In this document: positions 56,311 to 64,000 of the stretch, piece by piece
Layout of the letters: each line of letters begins with the position of its first letter
Position numbering within the stretch: the first letter of the stretch is position 1
Source of the DNA: Welwitschia mirabilis
Taxonomy: Eukaryota > Gnetophyta > Gnetopsida > Welwitschiales
Assembly (NCBI GenBank): GCA_051453625.1
Contig: JBOZIK010000001.1
Coordinates: 190,382,171-190,446,170, forward strand
Reading direction: 5' to 3'
DNA: 64,000 bases
Position numbers and translations under genes: made by a program
Notes under the pieces: model-generated
The model's database searches: none
Seen by the model: the letters and a program-made list of their open reading frames with translations, nothing else
Told to the model about the DNA's origin: nothing

Positions 56311-57660
56311 AAGAGGAAAATGTAAGGGCAGAAAAATAGTTAAACATTATAAGGAAAAAGGAGATTATAGCAGAAGAAAAGGTAGTGCTTCTTTTCAAAT
56401 ACTCATGATTTTGGGGAAGAAAAGCTAGAGCTGCATCCATTTAACATTTCTTTTTGTCTAATTTTAAGCTACCTTCATTTCAGGCATGCTTGTTTTTACT
56501 TCATGTTTAGTTCATTTTATTTCTTTGATTCTGTGATGTTTCATCTTTCATCTTGTTGGTCTGACAATTCTTAGTTTTAACAATGATAAAACTGCTAGTA
56601 AATGCATAAACACATTTACTGTGTAAAATTTCTTTCAAATAAGAATTAAGGATCTATAAATATCAGGACCAAGGTTCACTATTTTGAGTTTTGAGAAATA
56701 TAATATATGCATTGCTGTGTTCCTTATATTCTGAATCAAAAACGTTAGAATTTTCAATCTATTTGACATAGATTTTTACCTTCAGACAATATTAGTTAAT
56801 GCAACATATTTTTCTTGGTGCCTTGTTTCAAAATGGTTTTGTTTTTAGCTGAAAGATAACATCACCACAATAATGTATTATTATAGGCACAATTAAATTT
56901 AATGGTCGATATTTCATAAACACGTCTTCTGATCTTTTTATTTTATCACTTCATCAATGGTTTCATGATCAATCATTTAGCTATTTATGACCTCAATCTG
57001 ATCTCATATTTTATAACCATATCCCTTTTTTTCTATTAAAGTAAAAAAAAAAACATTCATGATATTTAATTATTATGCTTTTAAGTATGCATTAATATAC
57101 TTAGTGTCAGATCAAATAGAGTCAATAACACAAAAAGAAAAAACTACACCCAAATTATCAAAGTAACATTAGACCAAGCTTAATAATCCAATGTCAAGAA
57201 ATAAATTTAGAACTAATCTTTGGGTTTAGAAAAATTTCCTAAATAGTTTGATTTCAGAAGGATGGCCATACTCAAATACCGTATAACGAGATTAAAACTA
57301 CTTTAATGTTGTCAAATTTAGTTAAAATAGTCAAATCCAATCAACCATTAAAGCTCACCAAATGCAGTCAAAATAGTTAAACTTTGTCAAACTCAATCAA
57401 ATTTTGTCAATGAAATTAGTCAAGATTAAAATTAGTTAATTACAATCAACCATAGTCAAATTCAATTAAGCTTAATCAAACTAGGTGAAATTGCCAAATT
57501 TTATTTAAACGCAATCAAATCGCTATCAAACCAATCAACTTATTATCACATGACATTATAACTGATTCATTGTTTATGAGAGAGAAAATCTCTTAAACAG
57601 TTTGATGCTAGAAGGAGAGCTCCTCTTGTAAGTTTCTTAATTATTTGATTCAACATTTCC
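56311..57660. other. AT-rich, no recognisable gene
   Basis: Short frames only. Around 57,300-57,540 the words TCAAAC, AGTCAAAAT and CAATCAAA recur loosely, a degenerate low-complexity tract. Confidence 0.45.
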
Positions 57661-57749
57661 TATCAACATTTCCTACCATCTTGTTTTAAACTCGGAATAA
57701 TCATAATGCTAATGTCAATGAGAGGTAAAAGGCCTGTGTTTTTGAAGAG

Positions 57750-58007
57750 ATGTACAAACTCCTCATTCAACAAGATCCCTCTACACTCACCACAGACGAG
57801 CTTCACATGATCATGGACTACAGAGCTTATTGGAACCCATACCTTATCCACCTTAGTAAGAAAATTCATGTCATGACATTTAAGAGGTTAGGATTGATTA
57901 GCCAAGAAAGGAGTCAGACTCGTCAAAATGAACTCCTCTATGAAAAGAGCAAAGATGAAGAGTTTATTTATAAATGGGATCATGAAGAAAATCCAAATAC
58001 CCAGTGA
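57750..58007 (+). pseudogene. Possible gag fragment upstream of a Gypsy protease
   Basis: An 85-codon open frame with mixed composition (LTTDELHMIMDYRAYWNPYL, RLGLISQERSQTRQNELLYE). It lies about 2 kb upstream of a Gypsy protease remnant on the same strand, where gag would be expected. No diagnostic motif is seen. Confidence 0.3.
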
Positions 58008-58529
58008 CAACCATAAGCACAAGGTCCAAAGAAATAGGCTGATGAGAATGATAACTTAATCGAGTACTCCACACATGGAGACAAATTAGCTAAAAACATG
58101 TAAGTTAAAAATAAAACTCTTAATTAACCTCATTTGAAAACCATCTAGAAAGCTATTAATGACCTAGAATAATGTCTCCAAAACAAGAAGAGCTATTTAG
58201 AATCTAATTTTGATGATACATCCATTCACCCCTCTGTTTTACTTTGAGAAATCCACAAGTGTAGAAGATCCCATCATGCATGTGAGAATCTATAAACATG
58301 CACGCCATATGTACAACATCAAATAAAACACAACCTATCACCTATTTTATTGATCTTTGAAATGACAAGTCCTTGCATGGTATCATAAGATACTGATTCA
58401 TTTGGTCATAAGTGTAAAACAACTACTGAAAATGTTTGTTCAACATTACTTCATTAATATCATAAAATGAATGATGTTAGATGTCATGACCACAATGAAA
58501 TAACAATTCAACAAAATAGTACAAGAGTA

Positions 58530-58600
58530 TGCACAATGATAAAGGGTTGTTGCCTTACAATTAGAAACCTCCATCGTAAATTCTGATATGACATAGCTTT
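58530..58600 (+). repeat. Possible SINE-head or tRNA-like scrap
   Basis: The run GATAAAGGGTTGTTGCCTTA followed by a decayed second box resembles the tRNA-derived head of plant SINEs. No tail or target duplication was found. Confidence 0.2.
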
Positions 58601-58609
58601 TAGCCAAGT

Positions 58610-59970
58610 TGTGCACCCTATGTTTCTAAACATCTTAGAATGCATTCATTTGAAAGATTAAAATAAGATGTTATACTAGAAAAAAGAATTAAGGTTGTAG
58701 GAGAAGAGAAAGGATCCATAAAGTATGACAATACCTCTAAAGGAAACCATCCAAAAAGGACAAGAACACTATAGGCAGCAACCTAAAGAATGCTAATGTC
58801 GTTAATCAATGAACTTAATCAGTTTACCTACCCTAACTAATGGACAACCTGATGATGGTGCAAATGGCACCTCAAGCTCCTTTTTCTTCAAAATATTTTT
58901 CTTATTAACAGGCTTATCATCAATCATGTTATTCTCCATAGCAATAAGTGCAATTACCACCACATCCTTAACAACACACATATATGCCACAAAGTCAAAG
59001 TGAAAATAGGCGTCGAAATCGAGCCACAATCTCTCAATTCAAAAGGAGCTTTACAAATCTAATATACCAATGATATAAATCCTTTAAACACTACTAAAAA
59101 AGGGGATAATTCAATTACCTCTAATGAGATAAATGGATCAAAATGCACTAAAACCAAGAAGGTATGATGAGTAAAAGTGTTGTAAGTACCATCAAGTTTA
59201 AGGGCATTATAAGATACATTGTTTAAGACATAATTGAAAATAAAAAAGAATAAAGTTTAACATTATCTTAGTAGCTACAAATGAACAACTTGAAATCTAC
59301 AAAAATCCCTTCCTTGCTCAATCTTTTACATCGCAACCACCATAGAATGCAATATTTCAAAACAACAATAATCCCTTTGCAATTCTAGTAATCTATGATT
59401 GAAATGAAAAGTCACTAGAATAAGGTGTTTAGGAGAATAAGAAAAAATTAGAGGTAATGGTTTGAGCATAATATTCTTAAACTCATCCTACCCCTTAACC
59501 ACATATGCCAATGCAGTCACTTATCTCTAAAGTAGAGGAGGCATATCATTACTTAACCTCATTAATTAAGAGCTTTGAGTCCTATAAACTTGCATTTAAA
59601 ATGATATGCAAGGGGTGTTTGGGCTTGAAATCTCTTCATGATTAAAGTTAACCATCCAAGGAAGAAGCTACTTCAAAGTAGATGCATATTCAAAAGAGCG
59701 AAGAAGACAAGGAAGTAATCCAGTTCTTACACCATGAGATTACTACAACTCTGAAGAAGATGATTGTAACTAAATCATATTATATATTTGTAAAAACCAG
59801 CCTACCAAAGTGAGTAAAGCCTTCATCAATTATAAAGCCAAATTAAATGTCATAGGTTTGTCATGCCTTGAGAAGCTTAAAATGAATCATTTCTTAAAGA
59901 TGAAGAAAGGTGTGACAATCAGAGGTTTAAGGACCATGAGGACAAATCAAGAGGGATAGCTACTTTACCT
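58610..59970. other. Broken interior of a Gypsy element, no readable domain
   Basis: Frames of up to 75 codons on both strands at 58,802-59,029 overlap and are probably spurious. Nothing diagnostic before the protease at 59,977. Confidence 0.4.
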
Positions 59971-59976
59971 ATTAAA

Positions 59977-60165
59977 GTGGCTCAAAAGGTCAAAGGCACT
60001 GAATTTCACATAATTAATAATGCTACAACATTTAACTTACTACTAGGTAATCCTTGGATCATGGACACAGTGGTAATTATGTCATTATATCACCAAAAGC
60101 TAAAGTTTATCAAATCAAGGATCTCAGTGCCATTTGAAAGAAATAACATTGTGATGAACATTTAG
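59977..60165 (+). pseudogene. Ty3/Gypsy retropepsin remnant
   Basis: A 62-codon frame with FHIINNATTFNLLLGNPWI and LYHQKLKFI. It matches the second half of Gypsy aspartic proteases, where LLLGRPWI and a LHQKLKF-type block follow the catalytic Asp region, the form I know from plant Tat/Athila-like elements. The catalytic Asp-Ser-Gly part is not readable upstream. No RT follows within 1.4 kb, so the element is truncated or rearranged. Confidence 0.72.
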
Positions 60166-60364
60166 GTACCATCTCAATCATCTTCCTCATCATTGCCTTG
60201 AAAACCAGAAAAACGAATCATCCCTTCTTACACTTTGAACATGATTGAGTGGACCCTTATAAGATGAAGATCTCACTCATTTCTGACACTTAAATCCTAG
60301 ATGCAAGGTGGATTCCATTCCTCCTACATAACTTTTCAAATAGCTCATGATTTAAGATTCTCTA

Positions 60365-60560
60365 ATTTAAAAAAGAAAAAAAATAAAAAAGAGAAAATTA
60401 AAAAAATTATTTAAAACAAAAAAACATGTTTATTTAAAATTAAAAAAATACAAAAAGAATTAAAAACATGAAAATACAAAAATAAAAAAAATATGTACAT
60501 ATCTGTATGTACCAAAAAAAAAAATGAATTAAAAAAAAAGAAAAAAACCCCTTAAAAAAA
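60365..60560 (+). repeat. A/purine-rich tract 1
   Basis: Nearly all A with scattered G and T. Similar tracts at 61,485-61,600 and 63,220-63,340 suggest a feature of the 3' non-coding part of this element family. Confidence 0.7.
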
Positions 60561-61484
60561 GCTACTTTACTCATCTAGCTAAAACGCAAAGGACAAAGTC
60601 CTTAACGGTCAAAATACCTCATACAAAATGAGTTCACACAACCAAGCAAAATCTCAGTGGCTGAGCAAAGGCCTCAGCTTATCACACCACTCAAGAACAC
60701 TTTCAAAGTATATTGTTTCACTCCCTTCCGCCATCCTCCCATCAGAAAAAAAAGAGAGCAAAGTCTCTTCTAAAATAGTTCATGTTTTTGCTTTTAAAGT
60801 CTTTCAATCAGAGTATCTTAGCATGTTTTTTAGTGTTTTCTCTTGATTCGATCCTTATTATTGTTTTTGTCATTCACTTATGTTCTTCATGTCTTTATAG
60901 CCTAATCTTGTTTTACTTTGCCACCAACCATTACCTTAAATTCATTTACTTCCTTTTATTGTACAACCTTTGGATACTTCTTTATAACAAGTTAACTTCT
61001 CAGTGGCTTAGTTTTTATCTTATAGAAAAGTATATTTTAGATGACCTTATTAAGGTTCTTAATTTAGATGCTATAAAAAACTTAGGATCAATGGATAATA
61101 GTTGAGACTATGTCACTTGATAACCGATATACTCTTGGAATGATAGAAGCAATTGAGTAGGAAAATCATCCCACATAAGATATGCATCCCTTCACCATTA
61201 GCTAACTGACTTCTTAGCATAATTTCTTGGCTAAGGCCATTTCTTTATTTGATCATCTATTCATTTGGTCTTGTGTTATAGTACATTTGAGTTTTTGTCA
61301 AAGTAATTTTCTACTTTTAGGCATTTACAGTGGTAATATTGGGTTAAATCTAATCTTAAGAAATTCCAATGTCTATGACCTATAGTGTCATAAGTTATTT
61401 TATATTAACATCAATTATGTCAAACATGATGTTTATTTTCAGTTATGAGCTTTAAAATTTGTCATTCTAATGATCAATCAATGT
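60561..61484. other. No recognisable gene
   Basis: Frames at 60,628-60,846 and 60,782-61,105 are open but hydrophobic, AT-driven and without motifs. Probably element 3' non-coding sequence. Confidence 0.4.
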
Positions 61485-61600
61485 TTAAAAAAGAAAAAAG
61501 AAGAGAATAATCCAAGCCAATTGGTCAAAGGGGAAAAAAAGAAAGAGAAGAAGAGAAAACAAAAAGAAGGGGAAAAAAAGGAAAAAAACATGATGTCCTA
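61485..61600 (+). repeat. A/purine-rich tract 2
   Basis: Dense AAAAAG/GGAAAAAAAG words just before the largest gap. It may have contributed to the assembly break. Confidence 0.7.
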
Positions 61601-61634
61601 CTACAAGCACACCGAGGTAAATATTTGTAAGAGG

Positions 61635-62512
61635 NNNNNNNNNNNNNNNNNNNNNNNNNNNNNNNNNNNNNNNNNNNNNNNNNNNNNNNNNNNNNNNNNN
61701 NNNNNNNNNNNNNNNNNNNNNNNNNNNNNNNNNNNNNNNNNNNNNNNNNNNNNNNNNNNNNNNNNNNNNNNNNNNNNNNNNNNNNNNNNNNNNNNNNNNN
61801 NNNNNNNNNNNNNNNNNNNNNNNNNNNNNNNNNNNNNNNNNNNNNNNNNNNNNNNNNNNNNNNNNNNNNNNNNNNNNNNNNNNNNNNNNNNNNNNNNNNN
61901 NNNNNNNNNNNNNNNNNNNNNNNNNNNNNNNNNNNNNNNNNNNNNNNNNNNNNNNNNNNNNNNNNNNNNNNNNNNNNNNNNNNNNNNNNNNNNNNNNNNN
62001 NNNNNNNNNNNNNNNNNNNNNNNNNNNNNNNNNNNNNNNNNNNNNNNNNNNNNNNNNNNNNNNNNNNNNNNNNNNNNNNNNNNNNNNNNNNNNNNNNNNN
62101 NNNNNNNNNNNNNNNNNNNNNNNNNNNNNNNNNNNNNNNNNNNNNNNNNNNNNNNNNNNNNNNNNNNNNNNNNNNNNNNNNNNNNNNNNNNNNNNNNNNN
62201 NNNNNNNNNNNNNNNNNNNNNNNNNNNNNNNNNNNNNNNNNNNNNNNNNNNNNNNNNNNNNNNNNNNNNNNNNNNNNNNNNNNNNNNNNNNNNNNNNNNN
62301 NNNNNNNNNNNNNNNNNNNNNNNNNNNNNNNNNNNNNNNNNNNNNNNNNNNNNNNNNNNNNNNNNNNNNNNNNNNNNNNNNNNNNNNNNNNNNNNNNNNN
62401 NNNNNNNNNNNNNNNNNNNNNNNNNNNNNNNNNNNNNNNNNNNNNNNNNNNNNNNNNNNNNNNNNNNNNNNNNNNNNNNNNNNNNNNNNNNNNNNNNNNN
62501 NNNNNNNNNNNN
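61635..62512. other. Assembly gap, 878 N
   Basis: The largest gap in the window. Long frames across it are meaningless. Confidence 0.95.
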
Positions 62513-63219
62513 CAATCTAGCTTCGGCTTATAGATCCTTACACTCTTAGCAATGGTTTGACTCCCCTTATTATGATGAACAGTGTTTACTAAACATTTCA
62601 TTGGCTTGATTTTCCCACAACTTCAAAGATATGACCTTGCAAACATTTAGAACATCTTGGTCATTGGATGATAATTTAGTAAGATCTTACTTATTGTCGT
62701 AGCCAAGAATTGGATTGAGTTATAGTCTAAACATTATGTTGATACTTTGCAAAATAACCATAGGCATTATCATAATCACTACCCTTATTGCATGATACGT
62801 TATGCTATTTAGCATCGAACCACGCATTAACGACATCTAATAATGCTAGAATTCATACCAATAGACTTTGCTAGGTTGGCATTTAGAGGTGTAGAAATCA
62901 ATTTTTTTGTACCCCTATCTGTCCATTCTCACCTAGTATTTACTTGATACTTACAATTGATTACCTCAAAGTCATCTTTGCATTTACTCATACCCATTTG
63001 AGACTAATTCCACTTCTTAGTTAACTTGTTATCTTTTGGTATTTGTCCCTTTTCACCACCTTGCAATGTTGTAATAATCTATTTTCCCATTGTAATTAAC
63101 TCTTATGCCCTTGATTTATTTATTACTCTCCCACATCCTAGTCTATCCTTGTCTGTTTTCCAATATCTTTTTTATCCTCCCATTGTACATCCCTTTAATT
63201 CCTTGCATTCATGTTACTT
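62513..63219. other. No recognisable gene
   Basis: Short frames only. Confidence 0.45.
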
Positions 63220-63340
63220 AACATGAAAAAAAAAGGAAAAAAAAAGAAAGAAGAAAAGAGAAAAAAATTAAAAAAAAAAAGGAAAAGATATATTAAAAAA
63301 GAGAAAAGAAGGAAAAAGAAAAAGAAAAATAAAAATAACC
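63220..63340 (+). repeat. A/purine-rich tract 3
   Basis: Poly-A with AAG/GGAAAAAG words. Ends about 75 bp before the second copy of the ~0.6-kb repeat. Confidence 0.7.
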
Positions 63341-63413
63341 TAAGCATGTGTCTAAATATTGTTTTAATATGGAGCTTTATTCCACTCACCTCCACATCAA
63401 AAGCGAACAACTG

Positions 63414-63995
63414 TATGATCACTTTTTGCCTCCTCATTAGTACTTACACGAAGGTAGTAGAGGAACACAACAATGAAGGCACCTAGAAAACCATAAAGGC
63501 AACCACATCAAGCAAAATATAAAATAATACATTAAAAACAATGGTGGAATAGATCACAATAGGAGAATGAAGAGCAAAGAGAAAATTGTAGAAAACATAA
63601 AAACAACATGGATTAAGAATGTAAAGGAGGGAAAAACGTAAGGGGAATAAAAAATGCGATTGCAAGAAAAACCATGAGGCTAGAAGAAGACAGGGACAGA
63701 TTAGAGCATAGGCTTGAAAATTAGAAAAGTAGAGAAGCCAGTAGTCAATAGTACATTAAAGGAGAAACAGTGCCACAAAAGCTAGAATAGTGACACGCAA
63801 AGAAGTTGGCAAGGTGCTAAAGAATTGGTAGCTTTTGCCTTCATACTGGTTATCAAAGGTAGGCCAAACATGAAGGAAACACTAGTATCAAAGACAAAGA
63901 CATAGAAAAGACATGATAGAAAGAGAGAAAAACAGGGGCATTTTGAAGAATAGAGGGAAAATAAAAAGAGAAACAACGACATTTTGGAGAATAGA
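63414..63995 (+). repeat. ~0.6-kb direct repeat, second copy (runs toward window end)
   Basis: Partner of 55,690-56,310 in the same orientation, at 7.7-kb distance. The similarity reaches close to the window edge, so the right limit is unknown. Confidence 0.75.
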
Positions 63996-64000
63996 GGAAA

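Noticed and set aside
61470-62601. Frames of 300-359 codons on both strands
   Set aside because: They are almost entirely N from the 878-base gap.
63195-63486. Lys-rich and Phe-rich frames
   Set aside because: Generated by the poly-A/purine tract.

Overview
The window looks like nuclear DNA of a seed plant: AT-rich, intron-bearing and dominated by old, decayed transposable elements. The only host gene I can name is the 3' end of a plant LysM-domain GPI-anchored protein gene (24.6-25.5 kb). A captured piece of plastid DNA (psbK-psbI-trnS-GCU, 8.4-8.9 kb) also shows a plant nucleus. The age and density of the decayed LTR elements, and a psbI C-terminus with a Lys-Glu-Glu tail, would suit a gymnosperm, but the sequence alone does not settle the species. 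Eight runs of N interrupt the assembly.

Layout. 0.2-2.5 kb: a short Copia-type element with two ~0.42-kb LTRs around a gag-only interior. 2.9-4.7 kb: decayed coding-like sequence. 5.85-6.16 kb: a miniature LTR retrotransposon (TRIM/SMART type, 315 bp). 6.6-15.2 kb: a decayed Copia element on the minus strand, with recognisable zinc knuckle, integrase, RT and RNase H. Inside its 3' coding end sits a 3-kb composite DNA element (8,043-11,077) with hAT-type ends and an exact 8-bp target duplication. It carries two hAT copies, the plastid fragment and a piece of a Ty3/Gypsy-type LTR. 15.2-24.5 kb: mostly unassignable sequence with Copia LTR scraps, a long CT microsatellite and two gaps. 24.6-25.5 kb: four exons of the LysM-GPI gene. 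25.5-31 kb: intergenic, with another Copia LTR end next to a gap. 31.2-32.4 kb: LINE reverse transcriptase on the minus strand. 37.2-43.4 kb: an LTR pair enclosing a long LINE ORF2 remnant on the plus strand. 44.0-50.8 kb: a large LTR element (LTRs 2.8 and about 3.6 kb, PBS, TSD GTAGA) whose interior is nearly all missing. 51-64 kb: decayed Ty3/Gypsy gag, protease and RT pieces, with a ~0.6-kb direct repeat at 55.7 and 63.4 kb.

The main result is the composite hAT-type element. Its outer ends share a perfect 8-bp target duplication (GTTAGAGC). The inner hAT copy instead keeps the flank of a different site, an LTR sequence whose uninterrupted homologue is also in this window at 50.29 kb. The simplest reading is that two hAT copies moved the DNA between them, including plastid genes, as one macrotransposon. 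The host gene and the elements do not form a pathway; the window is a record of nested insertions around one gene.
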